Positions 46,140 through 56,731 of a DNA stretch of 64,000 nt are shown piece by piece. Each line of letters opens with the position of its first letter. Within the stretch, counting starts at the first letter, position 1. The notes below the pieces were generated by a model. It had not been told where the DNA came from, did no database searches, and saw nothing but the letters and a program-made list of their open reading frames with translations. Source of the DNA: Kitasatospora sp. NA04385 (GTDB taxonomy: Bacteria > Actinomycetota > Actinomycetes > Streptomycetales > Streptomycetaceae); contig NZ_CP054919.1 of NCBI RefSeq assembly GCF_013364235.1, forward strand, positions 4,004,701 through 4,068,700. Reading direction: 5' to 3'. A program made the translations under genes and the position numbers.

Positions 46140-47225
46140 GTGACGGACGGACAGACCCTCTCCCTCGCGCCGGCCCGCCCGGACGCCACCGCTCCCCCCG
46201 TCGGAACCCTCAGCCCCCCGGTCGCGCACGCCGCCGTGGCCGGGGTCCTGCGCGCCTACCGCGTACCGCCGCCCACGGCGGTCACCGCGGTCGCGGAGGG
46301 CCTGCTCAACCGGGGCTACCGGGTCACCACCGGGGACGGCACCTACTTCCTCAAGTGCTACGTCGACCGGGCCACCGCCGGCCGGCCCGCGATCACCGCG
46401 CAGCACCGCGCCACCACCGCCCTGGCCGCCCGCGGCCTGCCGGTGCCCGCCCCGCTCGCCGCCCGGGACGGCCGCACCGTCACCGCGCACGGCGGGCGGC
46501 TGTTCGCGCTCTACCCGTGGGTGGCCGGAAACCACCGCCACGGCACCGCGCTCGACCCGGCGCGGTGCGGCGAACTCGGCACCCTGCTGGGCGCGTTGCA
46601 CGGCGCGCTGGCCGAGGTGTGCGCCCCGCTGCGGCAGCCGGACGGGGTGCTCGGCGCCGAGGTCGAGGAGACCCGGCGGATCGTCGCCGAGCTCCGCGCC
46701 CTGGCCCGCGCGCACCGCCCCTACGACGCCTTCGACCGGTGCGCCGAGGAGCACCTCACCGAGCGGCTGGAGCTGCTCGACGCCCACCGCCACCGCCGCC
46801 CCGGCCCCGCCGACGCCCCGCCCACCGGCTGGACCCACGGCGACTTCCACGGCCTGAACGTGCTCCACCTCGGCGACACCGTCAGCGCCGTCCTGGACTG
46901 GGACAAGCTCGCCCCGCACCCGGTCGCCGAGGAGGCCGTCCGGGCCGCCACCCTGCTGTTCAACGACCGCGCCACCGGCGTCCTCGACCTCCCCCGGGTC
47001 CGCCACTGGGCCCGCGCCTACCGGGCCACCGGCGCCGCGGACGCCGAACAGGTCGCCCGCGCCGTCCACCGGGTCTGGTGGGAACGGCTGAACGACCTGT
47101 GGATGCTGCAGTGGCGCTACCAGCGCCGCGACCACCGCGCCGACCCGCTGTTCCCGGGCGCGGCCGGGCAGCTGACCTGGTGGTGCCAGGAGTACGAGCA
47201 GGTCATGGACGCCTTCACCAACTGA
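46140..47225 (+). CDS. Aminoglycoside-phosphotransferase-fold kinase
   Basis: This 361-residue protein of the APH/choline-kinase fold has a catalytic loop WTHGDFHGLNVLHL (about residue 237) and metal-binding aspartate VLDWDKLAPHP (about 254). The phosphate loop is seen as GLLNRGYRVTTGDGTYFLKCYVD. The substrate is not determinable (homoserine, methylthioribose or aminoglycoside kinases share this fold). The start is GTG. The gene converges with the downstream kinase gene. Confidence 0.75.
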   Translation: MTDGQTLSLAPARPDATAPPVGTLSPPVAHAAVAGVLRAYRVPPPTAVTAVAEGLLNRGYRVTTGDGTYFLKCYVDRATAGRPAITAQHRATTALAARGLPVPAPLAARDGRTVTAHGGRLFALYPWVAGNHRHGTALDPARCGELGTLLGALHGALAEVCAPLRQPDGVLGAEVEETRRIVAELRALARAHRPYDAFDRCAEEHLTERLELLDAHRHRRPGPADAPPTGWTHGDFHGLNVLHLGDTVSAVLDWDKLAPHPVAEEAVRAATLLFNDRATGVLDLPRVRHWARAYRATGAADAEQVARAVHRVWWERLNDLWMLQWRYQRRDHRADPLFPGAAGQLTWWCQEYEQVMDAFTN

Positions 47226-47242
47226 CCTGCCCGCACCGGCTC

Positions 47243-48952
47243 CTACTGGGCGTCCGACCCTCCCCCGGCCGCCGGGCTGCTGGGCGCGTTCGGGCTGGAG
47301 GACGCGGGCGCGGACGGGGAGGACGTCGACCCGCCCGTCCTGGTCCCGGTCGGGCTCGGCGACGCACTGGCCGACGCCGAGGCCGACGGGCTGGCCGAGG
47401 CGGACGCGGACGGGCTGGCCGAGTGCGAGGCGGACGGCGAGGGCGTGCTGCTCGGCGTCTCCTGCTGGTGGGTGCCGTTGCTCGGGGTGCGGGTCGGCGC
47501 CGCCGTGGTGGGCCGCTCGACCGGCTCGTCGGAGGCCGGGGCGCTGGGCGTCTGCGCCGGCGCCGTGGTCCGCTGCTCCTTCGGGGTCTCCTTGTCGTTG
47601 TTGGCGGTCAGCGCCAGCGCGACCCCGATGGTGGCGGCGAGCACCAGCGCGACCGCGCCCAGCACCCAGCCCCACGGGTTGCGGCGGCGCGGCTTGCCCG
47701 GCTCCCCGCCGTCGTCGCCGCCGCCGCCCGCCCCGACCACCGCCGGGTAGGGCTGCGCGGGCGTCCGGTACGCCGAGGTGGCCCGGTACGGCAGCGCCTC
47801 GGTGGCGTCCGCCCCGCCCGCCCCGCCCGCCATCGGGCTCATCGGCTCGGTGAGCGAGGCGGAGCCGGTCTGCGGGGTGCGCTCCCAGGCACCGGCCGCG
47901 GCGGCCGCGGCCAGCCCGGCCGCGCCCGGCGGGTAGCCCGCGCCGGCCGCGCCGTGCATCTGCCGCAGCGCGTGCTGCACGTGGGCGCGGAACTCGTCGG
48001 CGCTCTGGAACCGGTCGTCCGGGTTCTTCTCCAGCGCCCGCATCACCAGCGCGTCCAGCTGCGGCGGCACCCGGTCGTTGGCCCGGGACGGCGGCACCGG
48101 CGCGTCCTGGACGTGCTGGTAGACCACCGACAGCGGCGTCTCGCCGACGAACGGCGGCCGCAGGGTGAGCAGTTCGTACAGCATGCAGCCGGCCGCGTAC
48201 AGGTCGGAGCGGTGGTCGACGGACTTGCCGAGGGCCTGCTCGGGCGACAGGTACTGCGGGGTGCCCATCACCATGCCGGTCTGGGTCATGGTGGTGGCGC
48301 CGCCGGCCAGCGCGCGGGCGATGCCGAAGTCCATCACCTTGACCGCGCCGGTGGTGGTGATGATGACGTTGGCCGGCTTGATGTCGCGATGCACGATGCC
48401 GTGCCGGTGGCTGTAGGCCAGCGCCTCCAGCACCCCGGCGGTGATGATCAGCGCCTGGTCGACCGGCGGCGCCTCCTCGTCCACCAGCAGCTCGCGCACG
48501 GTGCGGCCCTCGACCAGCTCCATCACGATGTACGGGGTGGACTCCCCGCCGTGCTGCTCCTCGCCGGTGTCGTAGACCGCGACGATCGAGTGGTGGTTGA
48601 GCGCGGCGACGGCGTGCGCCTCGCGGGTGAAGCGCAGCCGGGCGGTGTCGTCCTCGGCGAGCTCCGAACGCAGCAGCTTGACGGCGACGGTGCGGCCCAG
48701 CCGGATGTCCTGGGCGGCGAACACCTCGGCCATCCCGCCGCGGCCCAGCCGCCGGGTCAGCCGGTAGCGGCCGTCACCGACCGTGGGGAACGGAACGGCG
48801 CTGCCGCGGCCGGGGGTCCGGGGCCCGGCCGGGATCGCCTCGGTGGGTCCGGTGGCCTCCTCGGGCCCGCCCGCGTCCCCGTCCCGGGCGTCCTCGCCGG
48901 GCACGTCCCGTCGCTGGTCCTCGCCGTCGTCCGGTCGTTCGCTCTGACCCAT
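47243..48952 (-). CDS. PknB-type Ser/Thr protein kinase with C-terminal Ser/Pro-rich tail
   Basis: This 569-residue protein has a kinase domain from about 75 to 340, with glycine loop LGRGGMAEVF, VAVKLL, catalytic VHRDIKPANVII (about residue 188), DFGIARAL and MGTPQYLSPEQALG. A transmembrane helix (about 455-478) separates it from an extracellular tail of some 95 residues made of SAS/SPS repeats. It lacks PASTA domains and so probably does not bind muropeptides. The gene is upstream of, and on the same strand as, nothing directly coupled. A related kinase follows at 49132. Confidence 0.93.
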   Translation of the reverse strand: MGQSERPDDGEDQRRDVPGEDARDGDAGGPEEATGPTEAIPAGPRTPGRGSAVPFPTVGDGRYRLTRRLGRGGMAEVFAAQDIRLGRTVAVKLLRSELAEDDTARLRFTREAHAVAALNHHSIVAVYDTGEEQHGGESTPYIVMELVEGRTVRELLVDEEAPPVDQALIITAGVLEALAYSHRHGIVHRDIKPANVIITTTGAVKVMDFGIARALAGGATTMTQTGMVMGTPQYLSPEQALGKSVDHRSDLYAAGCMLYELLTLRPPFVGETPLSVVYQHVQDAPVPPSRANDRVPPQLDALVMRALEKNPDDRFQSADEFRAHVQHALRQMHGAAGAGYPPGAAGLAAAAAAGAWERTPQTGSASLTEPMSPMAGGAGGADATEALPYRATSAYRTPAQPYPAVVGAGGGGDDGGEPGKPRRRNPWGWVLGAVALVLAATIGVALALTANNDKETPKEQRTTAPAQTPSAPASDEPVERPTTAAPTRTPSNGTHQQETPSSTPSPSASHSASPSASASASPSASASASASPSPTGTRTGGSTSSPSAPASSSPNAPSSPAAGGGSDAQ

Positions 48953-49131
48953 CGCTCCTCGCCCCGGGCACCCGCTCGGCGCGCGTTCGCCCTGTCGGTT
49001 CTTCCCGAGCACGCTACCGTCTCGCGCCCTCCGGCGTGGAACGGGAGGACGCGCGCGGGGGTCGGATCGGGCACTGCGGGCCCGCCGGATCGGCGGCTTC
49101 GAGTACGGTGTTGACCGGCTGCGCCCGGACG

Positions 49132-50412
<1,281 letters not shown>

Positions 50413-50515
50413 GGTCCCAGCTCCCCCTCGGCGCGCGGTACTTCCGGACACCGGTCAGGGTAGCGGTTCGGGGCCGCGCCGAAACGCGGCCCCCGCGAGG
50501 CCACCGAGGGTAGGG

Positions 50516-51133
50516 CTACAGGTACGGACCGGAACGGATTCCGCGGCCCGGACCCTCCTCCTGGTCACCCTCCGCGCCGGGCAGACCGGGGGGCAGCGCC
50601 CGCCGCATCTGCTCCAACTGCGCCCGCGCCGCCATCTGCTGGGCGAACAGCGCGGTCTGGATGCCGTGGAACAGGCCCTCCAGCCAGCCCACCAACTGCG
50701 CCTGGGCGATGCGCAGTTCGGCCTCGGTCGGGATCGTGTCGTCGGCGAACGGCAGCGACAGCCGCTCCAACTCCTCGACCAGCTCCGGGGCCAGGCCCAT
50801 TTCCAGTTCCTTGATCGAGCTGGCGTGGATGTCCTTCAACCGCGCCCGGCTCGCCTCGTCCAGGGGCGCCGCCCGCACCTCCTCCAGCAGCTGCTTGATC
50901 ATGCTGCCGATGCGCATCACCTTCGCCGGCTGCTCGACCATCTCGGTCACCGGGAGCTCGCGCGGCTCGTCGTCCTCGCCGCCCCGCCCCAGTCCGCCGG
51001 CCGGCGCGGTGCCCACGGCCATCCCGTCCGGCCCGACGATCAGCACCTTCGGACTGTCCTCTGGCCTCCCGCCCGCCGCCTGTGCCGCCGGGAAGGGTTC
51101 TTGCTGCGACCGCTCGTTCATCGGGTTGGTCAT
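50516..51133 (-). CDS. bpa: Bacterial proteasome activator
   Basis: This 205-residue protein matches the DUF2587/Bpa family (KVMRIGSMIKQLLEEVRAAPLDEASRARL; SSIKELEMGLAPELVEELERLSLPF; WLEGLFHGIQTALFAQQMAARAQLEQMRR). It ends in SGPYL, the GxYL-like C-terminal motif by which Bpa docks on the 20S proteasome and opens the gate for ATP-independent degradation. The gene lies next to kinases, with no proteasome genes nearby. Confidence 0.9.
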   Translation of the reverse strand: MTNPMNERSQQEPFPAAQAAGGRPEDSPKVLIVGPDGMAVGTAPAGGLGRGGEDDEPRELPVTEMVEQPAKVMRIGSMIKQLLEEVRAAPLDEASRARLKDIHASSIKELEMGLAPELVEELERLSLPFADDTIPTEAELRIAQAQLVGWLEGLFHGIQTALFAQQMAARAQLEQMRRALPPGLPGAEGDQEEGPGRGIRSGPYL

Positions 51134-51209
51134 AACTCCTTCATATGCTTCGTCCGCCACGGTGGTCAACGCGAACGGCCCGCCGATCGTCCCGGCCCGG
51201 CCGCACCCG

Positions 51210-52304
51210 TCACCGGCGGCGCAGCCGCAGACCGACCAGCCCCAGGCCGAGGCCCATCAGCCCCAGGCCGACGCCCAGCGGCAGCTGCCGGACGGACGGG
51301 TCGCCCCAGTGGCGCACCCCGGGCACCACCGGCACCAGCGGGCCCGCCGCCAGCTCCCCGCCCGCCACCGCCGGCTCCTCCGCGTCCGCCCCCGGCTCCG
51401 GCTCCGACCCCGGGCCGTCGGGGCGGCCCGGTGCCCGCCTCCGCGCCCGGCGCGCCGGTGGCCGCGCCCGCGTCCCCGTCCGACCCTGGCCGGTGCCCCG
51501 GCCGGGCACCGCCCGCTGCCCGCCGTCCGGCCCGCCCGCCGGGCGCTCCGCGGACGGCGGCGTCCGGGGCCCGACCGGGAGCATCGGCACCACCGGCTGC
51601 TGGTGCCGCCCGTGCCCGGGGCCGGGGCGGACGGCTCCGGCGCGGGCGGCTCCGGCACCGCCGCGCCGACCGACGCCGACGCCGAGGGCGCGGGCACAGG
51701 CTCGGGCGTGGGCTCGGGCGCGGCGCTGGGCTCCGGGGCGGGCGAGGGCGTGGGGGCCGGTGCGGGAGCGGGCGGCAGCGACGCGGCCGGGGACGGCTCC
51801 ACCGGCACCTGCGGCCGCCCCGACCCCACCGGCTCCGCCGGTTCGCCCGACTCACCCGGCTCGACCGGAACGGGCGGCAGCACGGGGAGCACCGGCACGG
51901 CCGGGACGGCCGGTGCCGCGGCAGTCCGGGTGGCGGTGGCAGTGGCGGCGGCCGGCGCGGACGGCACGGATATCGCCCCGTCCGACGCCCCGCCCGCCCC
52001 GTCCGCCCGTCCGCCGGGGCCCCGGCGGCTCCGCGGCCTGCGCCACGAGCCCCGCCACCTGCTGCCGCGCGGCGTCCAGCTGCTCCCTCGCCTGCTGCCG
52101 GGCCGCGTCCAGCTGCGCCTGCGCCTGCTGCCGCGCCCCGACCGCCGGATCGACGGCCAGCGCGGGGGCGGCCAGCAGCAACGGCAGCGCCGCCCCGGTC
52201 AGCACCGCCCAGCGGCACAGCACGGACGGACGGACGGCGGTGGCCCGGGCCGCAGGAACCGGGGCGGCCGGGACGGGGAGCGCGGAGCGGCGGCGAGCGA
52301 GCAT
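51210..52304 (-). pseudogene. Secreted/membrane Pro/Ala-rich protein, reading frame broken twice
   Basis: The pieces, read together, make one gene: a signal peptide (about 1-50, ending LLLAAPALAV), a Gln/Ala-rich coiled-coil segment (VGARQQAQAQLDAARQQAREQLDAARQQVAGLV), a Pro/Ala-rich extracellular region (TPSPAPEPSAAPEPTPEPVPAP) and a C-terminal anchor (LPLGVGLGLMGLGLGLVGLRLRRR). The first and last pieces are in the same frame. The middle 350 bases (about 51965-51600) are readable only in another frame, so two compensating single-base shifts (near 51985 and 51595) are inferred. They may be sequencing errors. Function unknown. Confidence 0.55.
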
Positions 52305-52423
52305 GGAAAGCAGGTCCTCCCGACGGCCGCCCGCAGTGGGATGCGGACGGAGGCGGAACAGCTTGTGACCAGACTCACATACTCAGACACTCCGGGCATT
52401 TCGACCCCCGCCCCGGCACCCCC

Positions 52424-53392
52424 CTAGAGCTCCAGGACGACCTTGCCGATCTGGGCGCCGGACTCGACCACCCGGTGCGCCTCGGCGGCCTCGGTGATCG
52501 GCAGGACGCGGTCGACCACCGGCTGCACCACGCCCGCCTCGACCAGCGGCCAGACGTGCTCGCGGACGGCGGCGACGATGGCGGCCTTCTCGCCGAGCGG
52601 GCGGCCGCGCAGGTTGGTGGCGACCAGGGCGGCGCGCTTGGCCAGCAGGGCGGAGAGGTCGACCTCGGCCTTGGTGCCGCCCTGCAGGCCGATCACCACC
52701 AGGCGGCCGTTGACGGCCAGGGCGTCGATGTTCCGCTGCAGGTACTTGGCGCCGATGATGTCGAGGACGACGTCGGCCCCGCCGAGCGCGGCGACCTCCT
52801 CGACGAAGTCCTGCCGGTGGTAGTCGATCAGCAGGTCGGCGCCCAGCTCGGCGCAGCGGGCCAGCCGCTCGGCGCTGCCCGCGGTGACCGCGACCCTGGC
52901 ACCGACGGCCTTGGCCAGCTGGATCGCCATGGTGCCAATGCCGCTGGCGCCGCCGTGCAGCAGGACGGTCTCGCCGGGGCGCAGGTGGGCGACCTGGAAC
53001 ACGTTCGACCACACCGTGCAGGCGACCTCGGGCAACGCCGCCGCCTGCTGGACGGTCAGCCCCTTCGGCACCGGCAGCAGCTGGCCCGCCGGGACGGCGA
53101 CCCGCTGGGCGTAGCCGCCGCCCGCGAGCAGCGCGCAGACCTCGTCGCCGACCGCCCAGCCGGCCACCCCGGGGCCGAGCGCGGCGATCCGGCCCGCGCA
53201 CTCCAGGCCGGGGTACGGCGAACTGCCGGGCGGCGGGTCGTAGAAGCCCTGGCGCTGGAGCAGGTCGGCGCGGTTGACCGCGGTGGCGGCGACCTCGACC
53301 AGCACCTCGCCGGCCGCGGGGACGGGATCGGGGACCTCGGCCCAGACCAGCCGCTCGGGGCCGCCGGGCTCGGGAATCGTGATGGCTCGCAT
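52424..53392 (-). CDS. NAD(P)H-quinone oxidoreductase (zinc-free medium-chain dehydrogenase)
   Basis: This 322-residue protein matches PIG3/QOR-type MDR proteins: VAATAVNRADLLQRQGFYDPPPGSSPYPGLECAGRI at the N-terminus, a Rossmann motif in VLLHGGASGIGTMAIQLAKAVGARV (about 140-165) and DVVLDIIGAKYL. It has no structural zinc site and would catalyse NADPH-dependent quinone reduction. The ATG at 53392 (MRAITIPEPGG) is the family start. Confidence 0.9.
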   Translation of the reverse strand: MRAITIPEPGGPERLVWAEVPDPVPAAGEVLVEVAATAVNRADLLQRQGFYDPPPGSSPYPGLECAGRIAALGPGVAGWAVGDEVCALLAGGGYAQRVAVPAGQLLPVPKGLTVQQAAALPEVACTVWSNVFQVAHLRPGETVLLHGGASGIGTMAIQLAKAVGARVAVTAGSAERLARCAELGADLLIDYHRQDFVEEVAALGGADVVLDIIGAKYLQRNIDALAVNGRLVVIGLQGGTKAEVDLSALLAKRAALVATNLRGRPLGEKAAIVAAVREHVWPLVEAGVVQPVVDRVLPITEAAEAHRVVESGAQIGKVVLEL

Positions 53393-53544
53393 GGCCGCCA
53401 CGCTACGCCCCCGGCTCCCGTACGCCAGGTGCCCCTCGCCGTCAACGGACAGTCCGTCAGGGCCCGCCGGGCCGGGGCGACAGGGTGGCGACACTCCGGC
53501 CCCGGCGTCACCCGGCGGCGTCCGCACCCTCCATCCTTGTCCCT

Positions 53545-54651
53545 GTGCCGAATTCCAACCCGCCCCACGACCCGGGTGCCCGGCCGTCCCGTCTGACACT
53601 CAGTCGCTTCCGGGACCCGGGTACCGACACCACCGACCCCACCCGGCGGATCGCCCTGCCGTCCCGGCCGACCCGCCCGCCGACGCGCCAGGTCGCCCGC
53701 CGGCTGCTGCTGGCGCTGGGCGTGCTGGTGGCCACCACGCTGATCGTGTACGCGGACCACGCGGGCTACAACGACAACGCGGACTCCTCGGTCAGCCTCC
53801 TCGACTCGGCCTACTACGCCACCGTCACCCTCTCCACCACCGGGTACGGCGACATCACCCCGGTGAGCGACACCGCGCGGCTGGTGAACATCTTCGTGAT
53901 CACCCCGCTGCGCGTGCTCTTCCTGATCATCCTGGTCGGCACGACCCTCGAAGTGCTGACCGAACGCACCCGCCTGCAGTGGCGGATCGAACGCTGGAGG
54001 CAGACCGTGCGGGACCACACCGTCGTCATCGGCTACGGCACCAAGGGCCGCAGCGCCGTGGACACCCTGCTCGGCCAGGGCGTCCCGAAGGACTCGATCG
54101 TGGTGGTCGACCCGCAGGCCAAGGCCATCGACCAGGCCACCCACGACGGGCTGGTCGGCGTGCTCGGCGACGCCACCCGGGCCGCGACCCTGATCCGGGC
54201 CGAACTGCCCCGCGCCGCCCAGGTGGTGGTCGCACCCCAGCGCGACGACACCGCCGCGCTGATCACCCTGACCGCCCGCCAACTGAACAAGGGCGCCACC
54301 GTGGTCGCCGCCGTCCGCGAGGACGAGAACGCCCCGCTGCTGCGGCAGAGCGGCGCGGACGTGGTGGTCACCTCGTCCAGCTCGGCGGGCCGGCTGCTGG
54401 GCATGTCGATGCTCAGCCCGAACGCGGGCTCGGTGATGGAGGACCTGCTGACCTACGGCAACGGCCTGGACGTCGCCGAGCGCCCGGTCACCAAGGCCGA
54501 GGCCGGACGCAGCCCGCGCGAGCTGGACGACCTGGTGGTGGCGGTGGTGCGCGGCCGCCGGGTGCTCAACTACACCGAGCCGGAGGCGGCGGCCCTGCAA
54601 CTCACCGACCGCCTGATCGTCATCAAGCCGGGCACCCCGATCACCCACTGA
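53545..54651 (+). CDS. Potassium channel with RCK/TrkA-N domain
   Basis: This 368-residue protein from the GTG has two transmembrane helices framing a pore loop with the K+ filter TLSTTGYGDITP (TGYGD near residue 99). A TrkA-N Rossmann domain (HTVVIGYGTKGRSAVDTLL) and an RCK-C-like part follow. It should conduct K+ and be gated by a ligand such as NAD(H) or Ca2+. The start is uncertain because no ribosome binding site is clear. An alternative GTG at 53485 would add 20 residues. Confidence 0.85.
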   Translation: MPNSNPPHDPGARPSRLTLSRFRDPGTDTTDPTRRIALPSRPTRPPTRQVARRLLLALGVLVATTLIVYADHAGYNDNADSSVSLLDSAYYATVTLSTTGYGDITPVSDTARLVNIFVITPLRVLFLIILVGTTLEVLTERTRLQWRIERWRQTVRDHTVVIGYGTKGRSAVDTLLGQGVPKDSIVVVDPQAKAIDQATHDGLVGVLGDATRAATLIRAELPRAAQVVVAPQRDDTAALITLTARQLNKGATVVAAVREDENAPLLRQSGADVVVTSSSSAGRLLGMSMLSPNAGSVMEDLLTYGNGLDVAERPVTKAEAGRSPRELDDLVVAVVRGRRVLNYTEPEAAALQLTDRLIVIKPGTPITH

Positions 54652-54670
54652 TCGGCTCGGGAGAGCACAC

Positions 54671-54745
54671 CAGGGGCCCGGGGAACGGCGGGGCCGTGCT
54701 GCGCAGTGGCCCCTTCAGGGGCCCGGGGAACGGCGGGGCCGTGCT
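54671..54745. repeat. Two copies of a 30-bp GC-rich intergenic unit
   Basis: aggggcccggggaacggcgg, followed by ggccgtgctg, occurs at 54672-54701 and again at 54717-54746. The second copy is the start of the dispersed element described separately. Confidence 0.85.
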
Positions 54746-54887
54746 GCTGACGGCCGGAGCCCATCGAAGTGTCCGTGCTGCTGCGTGCCGTAACAGGAAC
54801 CAGAAGCCGACGCGCGCAACGGCAGTGCACCGCCAGCAGCCCCGGCCTCGCCGTTCCCCGAGCCCCCGGTTTCGCCTCCCGCCGTTC
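54719..54887. repeat. Dispersed element, copy A (about 169 bp)
   Basis: This segment matches 56544-56713 in the same orientation, with strong identity at both ends (ggcccggggaacggcggg at the start, gcctcgccgttccccgagcc near the end) and a more diverged middle. It lies between the converging K+ channel and moeA genes and is flanked by the second parS-like palindrome. Confidence 0.8.
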
Positions 54888-54916
54888 TCATCGAGCCCCT
54901 GGTTTCGCCCCCCGCC

Positions 54917-54930
54917 GTTCCACGTGGAAC
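54917..54930. other. parS-like ParB-binding palindrome (site 2)
   Basis: This is the same 14-mer, GTTCCACGTGGAAC, as at 4649-4662. It lies in the gap before the moeA stop, adjacent to the dispersed element. Two exact copies in 50 kb of very GC-rich DNA are unlikely by chance. Confidence 0.5.
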
Positions 54931-54944
54931 ATCGCGGCCGGGCC

Positions 54945-56443
54945 TCAGGACGTCGGCAGCGCCAGCACCTCGGCGTACTCCCCCGCCGCCAGGCCGCCGG
55001 GCGGGACGACCGCCAGCGCCTCGGCCCGGGCCAGGCCGCGCAGCATCGCCGGGCCGTCGTGCGGCAGCGGGACCAGCCCGGCGGCGCTCCGGCGCACCGG
55101 GTGCAGCCGGGTGTCGACGGGGTGCCCGGGCAGCGCGGCGGCCAGCGGTTCGGCGGGCCCGGCCGCCGGAAGCGCCCGGCCGGACAGCGCGTGCAGCAGC
55201 GGGAGCGCCAGCGTGACGGCCCCCGCCACCGCGGCCAGCGGGTTGCCGGGCAGGCCCACCAGGTGGCGGCCGCCGGGCAGCGCCGCCAGCAGCATCGGGT
55301 GCCCGGGCCGCACCGCCACCCCGTCCACCAGCGGGCGGGCACCGACCGCCGCCAACGCGGCGTGCAGGAAGTCCACCGGCCCGGCGGCCGTCCCGCCGGT
55401 GGTCAGCACCAGGTCCGCGGGCGAGTGCCGGATCGCGTCCCGCAGCAGCCCGAAGTCGTCCCGGACGTGGCGGCTGCCGAGCAGTTCGGCCCCCGCCCCG
55501 GCCAGCCACGGCGGCAGCAGCGGGCCCAGCGCGTCCCGCACCCGGCCCGGGCCGGGCAGCCCCGCCACCAGCAACTCGTCGCCCAAAACCAGCAGTTCGA
55601 CGGTCGGTCGGCGGTGCACGGCCAGCCGGTCGTGCCCGGCGGCGGCGGCCAGGCCGAGGACCGCGGGCGTCACCGGCAGCCCCGCGGGCAGCAGTTCCTC
55701 GCCCCGGCCGCACTCCTGGCCGCGCGGCCGGACGTCCTGCCCGGGCACCACCTCGCCGCGCAACTGCGCCGCGCCGTCCGGACGTTCGGTGAGCACGCCG
55801 TGCTCGCGCCGGAGCACCCCGGTGGCGCCGGGCGGCAGCTGGGCGCCGGTGGCGATCTCCACCGCCGCGCCGTCCGCCAGCGGCCCGCAGTCCTGGCCCG
55901 CCAGCACCCGGCCGGCCATCCGCCACGGGCCCGGGCCGGCCACCGCCCAGCCGTCCATCGCCGAGGTGTCGAAGGCCGGCAGGTCGGTGAGCGCCGCCAG
56001 CGGCTCCGCCAGCGTCCGCCCGGCCGCCGCCGCCAGGCCCACCGCTCCGCGGGCAGCGGCCGGACCGCCGACCGCGCCGCGTGCCGGGCCGCCGGCCACG
56101 GGCACCCGCGCAGCATCGCGGCGACGGAGTCCGCCCCGACCTCGCCCGCCACGCCCGCCGCCGCCCGGCTCACCGTCCGTCCGCCCGGCGGACCGTCGGT
56201 CCCGGCCGCCCAGCGCTCGGCCAGCGCCGTCACCTTCGCGTTCGCCTCGGCCACCGCCGCCGCGCCGCCGCCGCGCGCGGCCGCCGCGTAGCCGACCAGG
56301 AACGCGGTGAGCGGCGCCGCCGGGCGCTCGACGCCGTGCGCGACCACCCGGGTCATGTCCAGCAGCCCGCGGACGTCCACCGCCAGGTCCAGGCCCAGTT
56401 CGGCAGCGGCCGCGGCCATCCACTCGTCCAATGTGCGCTCCAT
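54945..56443 (-). CDS. moeA: Molybdopterin molybdotransferase MoeA, preceded in frame by a DUF6457 domain; apparent frameshift
   Basis: From the ATG at 56443 (MERTLDEWMAAAAAELGLD) a DUF6457-like helical domain of about 80 residues is read, then RTVSRAAAGVAGEVG and GCPWPAARHAARSAVRPLPAE. The frame then becomes nonsense (WRRRPGG). One base away the MoeA sequence begins convincingly with VGLAAAAGRTLAEPLAALTDLPAFDTSAMDGWAVAGPGPW and runs to 54945. MoeA inserts molybdate into adenylylated molybdopterin; LTTGGTAAGPVDF and VGLPGNPLAAVAGAVTL are its core motifs. A single missing base near 56065 is inferred. Alternatively moeA starts at an internal GTG with a shortened N-terminus. Confidence 0.7.
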
Positions 56444-56543
56444 GACGCCCATGCTGCCCGATCCGGTGCCCCGGGGACCGCTTCCCCCGTGAGCGCAGCG
56501 CTTCGTTTCGCTCACCGCCCGCGCCGCACGGCCGTGAGGACGC

Positions 56544-56722
56544 GGGCCCGGGGAACGGCGGGTCGATGCTGCTGCCGACCGGAGTCCGCCGACGGTCCGT
56601 GCTGCTTCGGGCCAGGCGAACAGAACCCGGAGCAGTCGCGCGCAACGGCAGTGCACCGCTGGCAGCCACGGCCTCGCCGTTCCCCGAGCCCCCGGTTTCG
56701 CCTCCCGCCGTTCCCCGCGCCC
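56544..56722. repeat. Dispersed element, copy B, with 19-bp terminal inverted repeats
   Basis: gggcccggggaacggcggg at 56544-56562 and the reverse complement of 56704-56722 agree at 18 of 19 positions. The body matches copy A at 54719. It has no coding capacity and so resembles a miniature inverted-repeat element. It lies between mobA and the DUF6457/moeA gene. A separate hairpin (gtgagcg, 56489-56495, with 56509-56515) lies just to the left. Confidence 0.75.
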
Positions 56723-56731
56723 CGGTGGTTG

